Both the position numbers and the translations under genes were made by a program. The notes below the pieces were generated by a model, which made no database searches, was not told where the DNA came from, and worked only from the letters and a program-made list of their open reading frames with translations. Below, piece after piece: positions 1 through 19,039 of a DNA stretch of 64,000 nucleotides. Position 1 is the first letter of the stretch, and each line of letters begins with the position of its first letter. The stretch comes from Vigna angularis (taxonomy: Eukaryota; Streptophyta; Magnoliopsida; Fabales; Fabaceae): positions 5,654,501-5,718,500 of the forward strand of contig NC_068971.1 in the NCBI RefSeq assembly GCF_016808095.1, in the 5' to 3' direction.

Positions 1-1354
1 GTAATTTAAACTCATTATGATTCTTTGGCTTAAATCGTTATGTCCTCATTTGTTTATATAACTAACCAGAATTTGTTGTACATTACAGCAGCTAGTTTGA
101 TCATATTTGTTGCCTTTACCCCTTTATTGGCTACAAAAATGTAGTGGATAGTACTGTGGGGCTACAAATAAATGGTAGAAAGTAGTTCATGTTGAGATGG
201 AATGTTTTCTTTAGAAGACATTATAAACTAATCACTTGAGTCCCTTGATATAAACTATGGTTCAAGTTTTCTGCTAGCTGTTCTGCAGTGATGTTGCATT
301 AGCCACTCATGTGAATGATGAGTATGTGTGTTTGGTTAGACATTTAAGCATCTGTTTCACATGCATTAAGAAATCAAATGTGATTGAAGAAATTTGATGG
401 ATTTAGGTTTAGCACATTGAACATTTTTATAATCACATCTTATGACATGTCAATAATGCTATCACTTCCATGTGTTGTATTTGGATACTCAAGCCTTTGC
501 TAGTTAGCTTGTTGGAGATCACTTCAATGGATGTTCTCTCAATTTATAAACTATGTTAGAGGGATTTGAAATGATAATATAGTTATGAATCACCTGGGTT
601 ACATAGTTTGACTTTCAACCGAATCTAATGGTTAAATTATAGTAACTAAGTCTCTCTAATGAACTTATCAATGACAAAAATATCTGAATAATTTGATCAG
701 GAAAAATCAAAGTTCCAAACACAGGTAAAGCTTTCCTTTGAAGTGTTTTGCCACTTGCAGAAAATCTGAATAAGCGAATATATTCTGTCAAGCATTTGTG
801 AAATAATGCATCATGTGCTGATAAAGTAAAATCAAATGTGTACCTCTTTATTATATTCCAATGACTCAAATTAGCACAAGCCAGCTAATTAAACTGCTAG
901 TAAGCAACGCCATATGGAATGGTGGATTTGTTCAATTTGAGCTTAGCAAATTAGAAATGATAATAGTATTCAAAGATACACAGAAGAAATAAGGACAAGA
1001 ATAAGATGATAGTAAAATGATTCAAATGTGTTTATATTTTAAAAGATAATATCATGTCACTCTTAATGTATAAACAGGGTATAAAATAATTTTAGGTTAA
1101 TATAGTTTTTCTAAACATAATTAAAGTGAAAAGATTTTTAATTTAATACTGAGTTTTCAAAATAAATTATTGAATTAAAATTGTTTGAATAGTATAATAG
1201 TTTCTAGGATTATACTGGTACAATAATGTAATCATGCATATCTGAATGTACATACTCTTATTTAATCTCCCACTTTTTTTCAATATTTCTCTGATTTCTT
1301 TTTCGTGAAATATTGTTACATTATATAAACACTTATACTCTGGAACATCATATA

Positions 1355-1355
<1 letters not shown>
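1..1355. other. AT-rich intergenic sequence, no gene seen
   Basis: No reading frame here resembles a protein family and no exon set with good splice borders was found on either strand. It could be the 3' flank of a gene lying left of the window. Confidence 0.5.

Positions 1356-1403
<48 letters not shown>
1356..1403. repeat. (TTA)n microsatellite
   Basis: About 16 uninterrupted ATT/TTA units, lying about 20 bases before the Cassandra-like LTR start. On the minus strand it would read as a poly-Asn frame, which is an artefact. Confidence 0.95.
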
Positions 1404-1406
<3 letters not shown>

Positions 1407-1423
1407 CTTAATCAAGAGAATTT

Positions 1424-1715
1424 TGTGACATCCGGGCACTGACGAGGGCGGGGAGTGACGCCTGTGCAAGAGACATGGTGCAGGGGGCACAGACAAGGAA
1501 CGACTCCTGGCAGCTTGGGGTGGAAGGGGTACATGGACGAATCGAACATACACCGGAATGAGAGGGATCTGGAGACTGTATAGGTATGGGACTATACGGT
1601 TGAAGGATAGTTTAAAGGGATTGATTTGGCTACTCATATCACCAAATGCATTTGCTTTTCGGTAGCCTAACTCATAAGAACTCCATAGTTAAGCGTGCTT
1701 AGCTTGGAGTAATTA
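1424..1715 (+). mobile_element. Cassandra-like TRIM LTR fragment with 5S rRNA-derived segment
   Basis: The segment opens with TGTGACATCC, a plausible LTR start. It ends in a stretch (1673-1714) matching the internal promoter region of plant 5S rRNA: AAGAACTCC, then AGTTAAGCGTGCTT, then GGAGTA. Cassandra elements are known non-coding terminal-repeat retrotransposons in miniature that carry 5S-derived sequence in their LTRs. The match stops after the C-box region: the usual continuation (GGATGGGTGACC) is absent and AT-rich DNA follows, so the LTR is truncated. The body is much more GC-rich than its flanks. No second LTR, primer site or flanking duplication was found, so this is a fragment or decayed solo LTR. 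Confidence 0.7.
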
Positions 1716-2625
1716 GTTTTTAACTATTACAAATTTGAATACTTTTTAACTAGTTTGTATTAATATTTTGTAAAATATTAAGTACTTAAAATATTTCTAT
1801 TCTATAATTAAGTTTTTATCATTTTTTTTTAATTTGGTGACTTGTTTATTGTCATAACTATCGTCACCTTGTTTATTTGTGTTCTCTTATTCATAAAATA
1901 TGAGATTTTGTAATTAATGTAAAATAATATAAAATTCTAATTAATATGAAATGATAAATGATTTTTATTATTTTCATTAAAGATAGTAAAGATTGTCCCT
2001 TACATTGGTGATAACCATAATTGTTCACTGAATGATTATGATAAGTAATAATATAGAAGTCCTTAAAACAAAATTTTTAATTAAAATAATAAAAATTACT
2101 TGAGATGGTAAATAAATACAATATTATTTATATTAATAAAAAAATCTCACAATTCTATATGGAGACAAATATGTTAATTTAATTAATACAAAAATTTAAT
2201 GAAAAAGACTTAATTAAAAAACATTAAAAAGTTATACTCAATTAACAAAAAGATTTTAATAAAAATTTAATTAAAAATATCCCAGAGACCTTAAACTTAG
2301 TTTTATACTTATATTTATCATATAATTTTTATATAATGTTTCTTAAGATTGAAGTGTAAATATTGTCCCAAAATTGTGGTGAATGAAACATTACTCACAT
2401 GATAACTGAAACTCCGAGAGTAATATTTAGGAGCTATTCCTTGTAGCATTATCACTGAATAGACGAAGGTACAAGTTACGTTTGTTTCTCTCTCCAGATC
2501 TGTTTAACTTCTCACGCGTTTGAAATGTCCCACAAACTTTCCTTACTTCTCAAACATTGACAATGTCGTGCTGAATTACTGCATCTTTTCTTACTTCTCC
2601 TCTCTGCAGCTTCATTTTCTGCAAG
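1716..2625. other. AT-rich spacer and probable KDSA promoter/5' UTR
   Basis: Strongly AT-rich to about 2340, then a more mixed sequence with pyrimidine tracts (2486-2600) directly before the KDSA start codon, as is common in plant 5' UTRs. No TATA box can be assigned with confidence. Confidence 0.4.
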
Positions 2626-8802
<6,177 letters not shown>

Positions 8803-11059
8803 TGGTAAGAAATGCTTTTCTTTCACCATATATTCATTTATATTTTTGTTTCTCCAGCTAGTTAAGGTCCCTTTTTCTTTGTTGATATTTGACTAAAATT
8901 ATAACCTGCAAGTATGTGATTTCACATCTTATTGTGAAAGCATGTTCTTAAAGCCATTTTCACAGGGTCTAAAGGCAAAATATTTAACGTACTACATGAA
9001 ATATCCATTGATAAAGATAAAATCAAATTTGAACTTTAAAGTCAATCATTTGTACAAGTTATCCATACACTTAATTAAACACTGAGCAATCGCTAGATTG
9101 TTATCAAACTTACGGAAACATCGAATGAGATTTTAAATAACCAGAAACTTCTAATGCAAAACACGACCAGGAATGCAATGATGAATTCAGAACTAATTAT
9201 CCTATTGTGATTTGAGATAAATCGGAAGTGTTTTACCTATTTTAAACTATAAATGCATACACATCTTCTAATCCGAACTTTGTTTGCAGGTGATGGCTTT
9301 CGGTCGCGCTGAATATGATTATGTGAGTTTTGATCTTTTAAGATTGCTCAAGGTTGAATCTATGCTTGTTACTCTGAAGGGGTAACAGCACCAACTAATG
9401 TTGGTCAAATATCATGTGTAGCCTAAATCATATCAATTGTTAAAGATGAGACAATGAATTGAACACTGTTTATTAACTAAATTTATTCTCAGGAGATTAA
9501 TTTATTATTTTCTGCCATTTCTCCAAGTACTTTCTTGAACATTTTCAAGCCGTTACTAAAATATCACAAAGTAAATTGGGTCTGGTGTATAAAATTTTAG
9601 CCAAGTAGCTTAAGGATATTCTTTACTTTTTTGGAGAAATTTCAGAACTGATAATAGAGGATGAGTAAATAGTCTACACTACTGATGTGTTCGTATGGAA
9701 GGATGTACATTTAAGACAGATAGATATGCCACTGACCATTATGTTTGATTGTAACTATTTGAGTGTGAGTGCGATCTAGGATTTGCAAGATTGGAAAGAG
9801 ATTTAGTCTTCACATAGGGAAGGAGATTTGGAGGTGAAGAGTCAGATTTTACAGTGTTACCCTTTCACATGAAACTATTGCTGTCCATGAGGCAGATGAT
9901 ATTCATAATGTTGGAACCGATTCCAGCATATACTGTATCCCCAACTTTATGGGTTTGATTTTCTAACTTTTTTTTTTTTTGCATTGTTTTGAAGATTTTA
10001 ATAATAATAATAATAATAAAGATAAAAAAGTAATATTACATTTTAATTTATTAAAATATTTATTTATTTTATTTTATTATATCTGTCAAATCTTTTACAA
10101 ATTTTACTCTTAAATTTACTCATTTTCATCTTCAAATCTTTTAAAAAAACACAAACTTTATTTTTCAATTCATCAGCCAGTTCTTTCTTAAACCCATCTT
10201 TTACATGTGAATAATACAACCTAAGAATAATAAGTTTAAGATTTCAATAATAAATATTTTAAATGTTATTTTTAATATTTTTTTTAATGAATGACTTAGT
10301 AAAATGTTTTCCACTCAGTACATAAAATATGAATTCAATTGACAATATTTTAAAATAACGAATTAGGATCTATGTCTTGTTTAGTGTGAAGATATTGTAG
10401 GAAAATAAGAAAATAAATTATTGGAAGAAAAAAAAGAAATAAATTATTGCAAGAAAAATATTTTTTAGATATTTAAATGTAATCAACGTTGACCTAATGC
10501 ATTCTTGGGATGAGGTATTAGAAAGAAAAAAAAAGGAAAAAGAGGAAGATTTTTCTTTGTTTCATAATCAAAATTCTCCATACACAAGGAAGATAGAAAT
10601 TCGAAGAAACAACATCACATAATTATTTTAAGCTGGAAAAAACTGTTTACAAAGTAAAGAAAAAGCTCGTAAAACGAGATATAATAAAGAAGCAAAACTT
10701 AGTTTTCTCCAAACTTGCCGTTGAAACTGAAAAAGATTTACACTATAATAAGTTATAACGGTATATATAATTGATTACGTAGCTAATATTTTATTAATAA
10801 TTAATTAACTTAATTTATAAAGTAGTTTATTTTAATATATTAATATTTGGTTTAATCATATAGACTTTTCCTATTTCTTATGACTTTTTTTTGTCCTTTA
10901 TTTTTTTCTTCAATTGAGTATTTATTTTGAAAAATTAAAGTAATTAGGTTAACTTTATCACTTGTTGTGATGTTTTAAATACTCTTTTAATTATTTTTTA
11001 TTTTATAAAAATTTAAAAATAATTATCATATCAAACTGAGATGGTGTCATGTGATAATA
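8803..11059. other. KDSA 3' region and AT-rich intergenic DNA
   Basis: A splice acceptor (TTTGCAG, ending near 9289) downstream of the donor at the KDSA stop could define a 3' UTR exon near 9290. Beyond about 9950 the sequence is AT-rich, with short (TAA)n near 10001-10018 and poly-A/T runs. No coding sequence was recognised. Confidence 0.4.
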
Positions 11060-11480
11060 ACTGTGTGAAACGAATCGAATTGAGCTGAATCAAATTGAAT
11101 AGAATTAAGTTGAGTCAAATCAAGTTGAACCGAATTCAATCGAGCTGAGCCAAACTGAGTCAAGTCGAACCAAGTTGAACTAAATCGAACTGAGTAGAGT
11201 TGAGCCGAACTGAGCCTAACTAAGTTGAACCGAGTTGAGTCGATCATGCCGAATGAATAGAGTAGAACTTAGCCCAACGAGCAGAACCTAGCTTAGTCGA
11301 ATGAGCTTAACCGAACCTAGTCGAACCAGTCAAAATTGAATCGAATTGAACTGAACCAAACTAAAACTGATTGAACCAAACCAAACCAAACAAAACCAAA
11401 CCGAACTAAATCAGATCAAGCCAAACAAGCTGAACCAAACAAATCGATCGAGCAGAATCGAATCAAGTACAGTCAAAACC
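11060..11480. repeat. Degenerate short-period repeat (GAACYGARY-like)
   Basis: About 420 bases made almost entirely of variations on five- to ten-base words such as GAACTGAGT, GAACCAAGTT, GAATCGAAT and CAAACCGAAC. Purine-rich words dominate on the + strand and the period is loose. On the minus strand it gives a biased open frame rich in Ser, Phe and Leu, which is not a credible protein. Confidence 0.85.
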
Positions 11481-12234
11481 GACAAAATTTATTCGAAAGT
11501 ACCCAGTGTAAATATTTTTAGCATTCCTGTATTGATGAAATTGTTATCTTCAAAGAAATTCTTTAGGTATAAATCTAAGAGATCAAGATTTGCTTGTATC
11601 TTATTTGTCTTTATTGATTTTATATATTCTGATGTCGTTATCGTTTTCTAATTTATTTTTTTACAACTTTTTGCCTAATTTAGCTTATTATAATGTTTTT
11701 ATATCTTTTGACCTAAGTTTTGTTCCTCGTCTAATTTGTTTCATATTTTAGTGTTTTTATACTTTGAATTTAATATATCTCATATTCAATTTTTTATTTT
11801 ATTTCTGCTAATCTTGTCTGTCTCACAATGTTAGTATCTTTATTTTTTAAATTTAATTAATCTCATATCTTTATACCTAATTTATCTCTTATTCTATTTT
11901 ATTAATTGCATATTTTATTGAATTTTCACCCTACAAAACATTCTTAATAACCACATGCCACTTATTCCTTTCCAAGGGTTTTGCCTTTGCTTTTGAGTTT
12001 GTTCCCTATTTGATTCTCAACCTCTCTCTCTCTCTCTCTCTTTCTGTGCTTTTTTATTGTCTCCATCTTCTCCAAATTTCTTATCCTTTTTTCGCATTTT
12101 GTTTCACTTCAATTTTCATTGGTCTTCGACTTTAACCCTTCCTTCCTTCTTCTGCGAATTAGGGTTTTATTTTCAATTGGGTATTTTTTCCTCCGGGGAT
12201 AGTTTCCTCGATCTGCGTCAATAACTCTGCGACA
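11481..12234. other. Upstream region of the LIF2-like gene
   Basis: AT-rich promoter region with a pure (CT)n stretch at 12022-12041, followed by a pyrimidine-rich leader running to the start codon at 12235. CT tracts of this kind are common in plant core promoters and 5' UTRs. Confidence 0.5.
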
Positions 12235-15200
12235 ATGCCTCCGAGGGTAGTGAAGAGAGGCGCTGCAGCGAAGAGGGCGTCGAGAGGATCCTCGAAGGCT
12301 GCACCTGATAACCAGCGTGAGCCAGAAACTGCTGAAGTGGAGGCCAAAAATCATGCAGAAAATTCAGCTGTTGATGTTGGAATGGAAGAAAAACACTTTG
12401 TCGTGGACCAAGAGCTTCCGGAAGCCCCAAATGGGTCGGCTAAGGTGGAAAGTAAGTCTCTTTCTTTATTTAATTTATATATTTTTGAGATTTTTTATTT
12501 GGATCTTTGGAGGGTGAGATGCGTGCAGTGTTATATGTATTTCATTATTTGCTGTATGTTCTGAATTATGTGTCATGGGGATTGTAGAAAGTTCAAAATT
12601 TTACTTGGACTTTAAGACGGGGGTCGTGTGAATTTCGGTTCTGCAAAGGTTTTAAATCGCGGTTGTAATTATGGTCATAGCTTCCTCCCAATACTTCACA
12701 CTGGGGAAAATTGGAGACAGTTGTGGTTTCATCACAATCGAAGGTTGTGGTTTTCTCACAATCCTTGGCATGTGGGAAATTGCAGACATGGCGGTAGTTA
12801 TTGTTTCATCACAATCATTGGCTTTGCGGAAAATTGCAGACAAAGATGACCACAGCTGTGGTTGACAATTGTGAGATTGTGGAGAGCCCCAAAACCTTGA
12901 CGATGCAGCCATAATTATGATTTCAGACAGTTTTTTAAAGCCTTGTGTTCTGCACCCGTGTATTGGTTCTTCGTCAATATCTTAATTTGATTAGGAAATA
13001 ACTGGTGAAAATATAGTTTGGTTGTGGTAAGGAGAAATTGATACAGCCCGTCCACCCAAACCATTTTTGAAAGTTATGGAAAACATTCTTACGATGAATT
13101 AGTTTGGATGGTGCTGCCTCTTATTGCTCCTTTTTGTATTCATTGTGTAACTTAAGATGGAAGCTGTTATATGGGATGGATATGCTACGAAGATGGGTTT
13201 TATTTATTGATTTATTTTTTCTATAGTTCCTTTCCTGATGCATATTAGTGCTGTGTTCTGCACTGGTGGATGTATTAGACCAAGAATGATGAGGATTGAT
13301 TGCGAAACACGGACTTCCTTATTTTATTAATTAATGTGATGATAGAAGGGTTGTGTATTTGACTGGGGTTTTAAATATTTATTTTTTTGGCAGACAATGA
13401 AGAGGAGGTTAAGGAGTCTATAGATGAATATGAAAAAGGTGAACATTTAGATTTAGAGGATAATTATCCTGAGTATGAAGCAGAGGATTATGGTGGTGTT
13501 GACTATGATGAAAAGGAAATTGAACAAGATGAAGGTCAGGATGAGGCAGATGAAGTAGAGGAAGAACCTGAAGAGATTATAGGTGACGAAGAGGGTGATA
13601 CAGGTGATGAAGAAGTTGAATATGTTTATGAAGAAGTTGAGGATGACGATGATGGTGAACATGCTGGTGAGGAGCATGAGCATGATGAGCATGCCCAGGT
13701 GCCTGACGTGGAGGAAGAGGAACACCGCGAAGTTGTAAAGGAGAGGCGAAAGCGTAAGGAATTTGAAGTATTTGTGGGGGGACTAGATAAGAATGCTACC
13801 GAGCATGATCTGAAGAAGGTTTTCAGCAAAGTTGGGGTAGTTACTGAAGTCAGGCTGATGATAAATCCCCAGACTAGAAGAAACAAGGGATTTGCATTCT
13901 TGCGTTTTGAAACTGTTGAGCAAGCAAAAAGAGCTGTGGTGGAGCTAAAAAATCCAGTGGTAATTTTTTATCTTATTGTTTAAAGCAGGTTTAAAATTGC
14001 TAGCATATTAAATCATGTTTTTATCGCCCCAATTTCAGATTAATGGTAAACAATGTGGTGTTACTCCAAGTCAGGACAGTGATACTCTCTACTTAGGTAA
14101 CATATGCAAGACTTGGAAAAAGGAAGCTGTAAGTTTTTCTCTTGGTCTATTTCTTGCTGCCTTTGATACTCAAGTTATCCTTTCTAGTATTATTTCTTGC
14201 CACATTCGAGGCTTGACTTACTGCTAATTGCAACTTCTGGTGCCAGTTGAAGGAGAAACTAAAACATTATGGAGTAGAAAATGTGGAGGATTTGACTTTA
14301 GTAGAAGATGATACCAATGAGGGGATGAACCGAGGATTTGCATTTTTAGAGTTTTCATCTCGTTCAGATGCTAAGGAAGCCTACAGGAGATTGCAAAAGA
14401 GAGATGTTGTGTTTGGAGTTGATAAGCCTGCGAAGGTTTCCTTTGCTGATTCCTTTATTGATCTGGGTGATGAAATTATGGCACAGGTATCTTTATGAAT
14501 CTGATTTCCTTGCTTTTGCCAAGGGTCATTACATAGGAAATACAAAAAGTATGGTTCTTTGATCTTATGGAAGCATAAAATCTACATTGATTTCCAACGT
14601 AGTGCTTCATCAGTTTTTGAATGACAGTACTTTAGGGTTATGACTTAGTTTTCTACTGATTTATAAAAACAATACTGTGGCTTGACTTTATTGTTCAATT
14701 AAAAAATTTCCACAAACTTAATCCAATTTACTCTGGAGGAAGGTTAAACTTTATCATATTTAAGAATATTTTCTGTCTCTGTGATGGTCATGGGTGTTTA
14801 GCTGTTAATAACTTGAAATGATCATGTGTATGTAACTGCAGGTTAAAACTGTATTTATTGATTCACTACCTCCGTCATGGGATGAAGATTATGTCCGGGA
14901 TCTTCTCAAGAAATATGGAGAGATTGAAAAAATTGAGCTTGCTAGGAACATGCCAGCTGCACGCAGGAAGAACTATGGATTTGTTACATTTAGTACACAT
15001 GCTGCTGCTGTGGAATGTGCTGATAGCATAACTAGTGCAGGGTTAGGTGAAGGTGACAGAAAGGTTAGCTTGACTTTTAAATACATTGTTCATTTGCAAC
15101 TGTTAAATGTGTCATTATATAATGCTTCTTGGTTGTTTCAGGCAAAAGTTAGGGCAAGATTATCACGGCCTCTTTCCAAACCTCTTCAGAGAGGCCGTGG

Positions 15201-16631
15201 GAAACACAATAACCATGGGACAGACTTTCGTTCTGGTCGCAACTCTGGAAGATTGGCAAGACCTTCACGGGGTCGACCTGCTCCATCTAGTTATCCTACC
15301 CGTGTGGTTAGAGGCATTGGAAGTCGTGCTCCACCAGTTAGACCTGTTAGTGTTAGAAGTAGACGTCCTGTCACATCCATGCTAGAAAGAGACAGGCCAG
15401 TTGCTCCTCCAGCTAGAACCTTTGAAAGGAGATTGACTGGTATGAATTATATATCTATCTATACATGTGTGCATGTGTACATATCAGACCTCCCCTTCTT
15501 AGTGTGTCTTTATGAATAATAATATTGTCTTGTTGCCTGTTAGCTCCTGCATATTCAAAAAGTGGCATGAAAAGAGACTATAGTCGACGTGAGGATCTAC
15601 CGCCTCCAAGAAGCAGAGTTGCTGCAGATTATGGCTCTAGGATAGCATCTCAGAGGCACACATCTTATAGGGATTATCCTGCCCGTGGTTCTGACTACCC
15701 TGAGCTACATAGAAGTAGTTCTCGTGCTGCACCAAAGAGGGGTTATGTTGATGATGGCTATGGCCAAAGATTTGAGAGGCCTCCTCCTCCCCATCTAAGT
15801 TATCGAGAAGGACGACCCCGTGACTATGAAACTATAGCTGGCTCAAAACGTCCTTATACTGCTATAGTAAGTTTTATTTCTTAAATGTATACATTTATTT
15901 TAACTAGATCATTTTAATTGTCATTTCAGTTTTCTTTTTGATAAATGAAATGTTTTACATTAATTTATCTCATCAGGATGATGTTCCTCCACGGTATGAT
16001 ACTGGTGCTCGCCAATCAAGATCCCGTTTAGATTATGAATACGGAAGTAGTGCTTCACAGTATGGAGATGCTTATCGTGATAGGTTAGTTTTTATCTGAA
16101 CAAGGTTCTTGCATTCTCCTTGCCTCAACCCTGGTGTTTTTAGTAACTTATCCCGCATTTTGATTTGTAGACTTGGAAGATCTAGTCTGGGATATAGTGG
16201 CAGCAGAACTTCCATTTCTAGTCAAGAATTACATGGGACGTATGGCAGTCGACAGGGCATAAGTTATGGTGGAGGTGAATATTGTGGCATATATAGTCTT
16301 AAGTGTTATCTTAAACATTAATTGTTAAGTGCTTACATCTTTATTGTGTGTTGCATGTCAGGTTCTTTTGGTGGTAGTGATGGTGGTATGTACACATCAA
16401 GTTATGGTGGTGAATACGAATCTCGTGGAAGTGATGTAATGTTTCTTGTCTTTCTCAATTATAAGTAGTGTGTTTTATATTTATCTATCTGCGACACACT
16501 CATATTTGAGTGTATTGTTGATGTCATAGGTTGGGGGCCGCTCATATTCGTCCATGTACTCTGGTAGAGGTGTGGGTGGTGGTAGCAGCAGCTATATGGG
16601 TGGTGGTGGCGGCTCTGGGTCTTATTATTGA
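12235..16631 (+). CDS. hnRNP-Q/LIF2-like RNA-binding protein with three RRMs
   Basis: Nuclear RNA-binding protein of the plant hnRNP-Q/LIF2 group; LIF2 itself partners the Polycomb protein LHP1. Eleven coding exons with GT-AG borders: 12235-12451, 13394-13959, 14039-14128, 14247-14486, 14842-15063, 15142-15439, 15544-15866, 15977-16083, 16171-16274, 16362-16435, 16530-16631. The 2343 nt give 780 aa, closer to the long member At2g44710 than to LIF2 (about 495 aa). Layout: basic N terminus (MPPRVVKRG), long Glu/Asp-rich stretch (about 73-180), RRM1 (about 194-270; VFVGGL and KGFAFLRF), RRM2 (about 275-350; LYLGNI and RGFAFLEF), RRM3 (about 373-445; VFIDSL and YGFVTF), then a disordered Arg/Gly/Ser/Tyr-rich tail ending in GGGGGSGSYY. 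RRM1 and RRM2 carry clear RNP motifs. The last exons are very short, so alternative tails are plausible. Confidence 0.94.
12640..12870. repeat. Imperfect tandem repeats in intron 1 of the LIF2-like gene
   Basis: Within the 942-base first intron the words TTTCATCACAATC, GTGGTTTTCTCACAATC, GGAAAATTGGAGACA, GGGAAATTGCAGACA and GGAAAATTGCAGACA recur at irregular spacing of roughly 40-70 bases. The segment is richer in G and C than the rest of the intron. It may be an old inserted element. Confidence 0.55.
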
Positions 16632-19039
16632 GGTAAGTTTTCTAACTTGATGCCATTGCATTTTGTAAAGTACATGCAGAAGCACCAGACTATGTAAATC
16701 TCATTTTCTCTGAGGTTTCTCTATCCTCGAATGGCATCTCCATATTTTTCGTAAGGGATGACTGGTAAAGGTTGAACACCTGGTCACTAGTGAATTTGTC
16801 TATGAACAGATCTAAATACATCAAAAAGACTGCTGTAGGGTGTGGAATTTGAAGCTTATACTCAATATGACGCCCTACCATTTGGAGCTGAGCATTACTA
16901 AGTAATTGCCTGGTTTAGGAATGTCACTAATTGAAGGGTTATGTCAATTCAAGTCTTCTCTCGATGGACAAGACAAATTCCTACTTCTTGAATTTGTGCT
17001 GTAAGCTGAAGTTGATTATAATGGAAAGAGAAATGCTGAGCATATGATGTATAATTTAACTTCGTATTATAAGGTTCCCTTATGGGTGGGAAATGTGAAA
17101 GATCACACTCCATGTCCTGTACAATTGGAAAGAACCAAGGCCCTGGATATTACTTTTTGATTACGGATTATTGGATTTTTTCCTGCTGTCATAAAGTCGG
17201 TTTTTTTCGTCACAACAGAGATATTTTTCTTTGGATTGATTATGTATTCGCCAGTGGTATGATCACGAACAAGAATGAACTACGCTGCACTTTGTGGAGC
17301 TACCATTGATAGTAGTAATATGAGCACTACTTCGGCAATAAATAAAGGAAAGTTTACGAAATAGTAACACATCCTAGAAAGCATGATGAACTGATAGTGT
17401 GTTGCTGGAGTGTTTAACATGATATCTTGTACGGAGAGGGGGAGTACAAGATCCAAATGGAGCATTGTATAATTTTCCTTGAGATCCTTTACTTGCCCCC
17501 CTCGGAATTTTTCTTTTTCTTTTTGCGATGCATCTCTTTTCCACACTTCATTACTATCCAATCCAGTTGCGTAATATCTGGAAGACCAATTACCCTTATG
17601 CTATATCATTGGAAAATGCAACTTTACGAGGTTGTAAAGTAGCTGAATGGATTCAATATCATCTGTGTTACTGGAAGATTTTGAATTTCAAGAAATTAAG
17701 GGGATTGGCGTTTTATATCCAGGTTATATATCCTGCATGATTTAACTAAACTCATGCCCCAATGACAAACAAGAACTAACCAAAATGTCATACTAAAAAC
17801 TGTCTTCTCGTGAATTTTTTAACTCCAGTTGGCTAGTTAGTTTCCAAGTCGCCTTAAGTAGCAAATACTTTTTAAGTATTTAATATGTTTGGAGTCTTAA
17901 AAGGCCTTGGAAGCTGATGCCTGTGAAATTAGAATTCAAATTACTGACTTTTTTATATTTAAAAGATTCTTAGGATATTTTAACAGTTCACCTGCCTTTC
18001 AAAAGTGCTTCTAATCCATACTAGGTTTAATATAATGATGTTTTCTTTTATATTTCATGCAAATCCGAATTCTCTACATTGCTTTATGTTTATTTAGATC
18101 CTTGTGCTTCTTGTGAATGATTGGTCTCTCAGTCTGGATTTGCATTGTTCTTAGATTCTTTTTTGTTGAAAGGCTTTCATTTCACTGCCCTTCATGGTGT
18201 GTGGGATCTTACCTGACTTGTTGGATTTTAGTTTCCAGTGTGCTCTTTTTCTGCACTGCAGGGTGTTGCCCCTCACCAAGTTCTTTTATAAAATTTGTTT
18301 CTGCATTGCTCTAGAATTTTTTGTGGTTTTTATTTGACACGACGATCTCGTTACAGATTATGTAAATTGTTTCATTCATGACATTGTAATTCTGGGTAAA
18401 ATACCATATAATGCTAAGTTTCGAATTACCAGTCTCGTGTTGTGGTTATGTGTGCTATTACACACTCTCGAGCTGCTATTGTTTTTTTATGGGGTTTTGT
18501 AAAATTCTTAATGGGCGAGTTATGTTTGCTTCTGATTAAATACAGACATGGTTGTTAACATTTTGTAGTTGATGTTTGACTCATTTGTCAAATCAATCAT
18601 CAACTTAAGAGTAAAGCATAGCCAATAAAATCTCCGGAACTACTAAAGTACCGGATTTTTTATTTGTAATCACTACAGTGGAAGCCAAAAAAAGAAATTA
18701 CAATAGATACTTTTTGCTGAGTATGAACACAGTTGATCTTCTACTGAATGTTGCCTAAAATGAATCCAATCACGAACTGGGGTGAGTACATGTAAAGTTG
18801 TATTACAATGGAATTAATTTTAAAATTTGATTTAGGTAAAATGAACTTCGAAGAATAATTTTGTTTTTAAAATAAAAGAGTGAAATTATATCTTTCTATT
18901 TAAAATTTAAATTAAAAAAAGGTAATTATTTAACAGAGCTAAATATGAAAACACTTCTGTACATTAGCACGTGGACTTTTGTTGTTTTTTCTGCACTCAA
19001 ATTTGTTGTTTTTCTTGCACTCTTGCGCATCACACGGTT
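16632..19039. other. 3' region of the LIF2-like gene and intergenic DNA
   Basis: The stop codon TGA is followed at once by GGTAAGTT, a good donor, so the 3' UTR is probably spliced. No further conserved reading frame was found. Moderate base composition to about 18550 suggests transcribed or formerly transcribed sequence. Confidence 0.4.

Noticed and set aside
1167..1637. 156-aa minus-strand frame with a poly-Asn run
   Set aside because: It runs through the (TTA)n microsatellite and the Cassandra-like fragment and resembles no protein.
1673..1714. Functional 5S rRNA gene
   Set aside because: Only about 40 of 120 bases are present, with substitutions, inside an LTR-like segment.
13453..13886. 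Minus-strand frames opposite the acidic region of the LIF2-like protein
   Set aside because: Shadows of the Glu/Asp-rich coding sequence.
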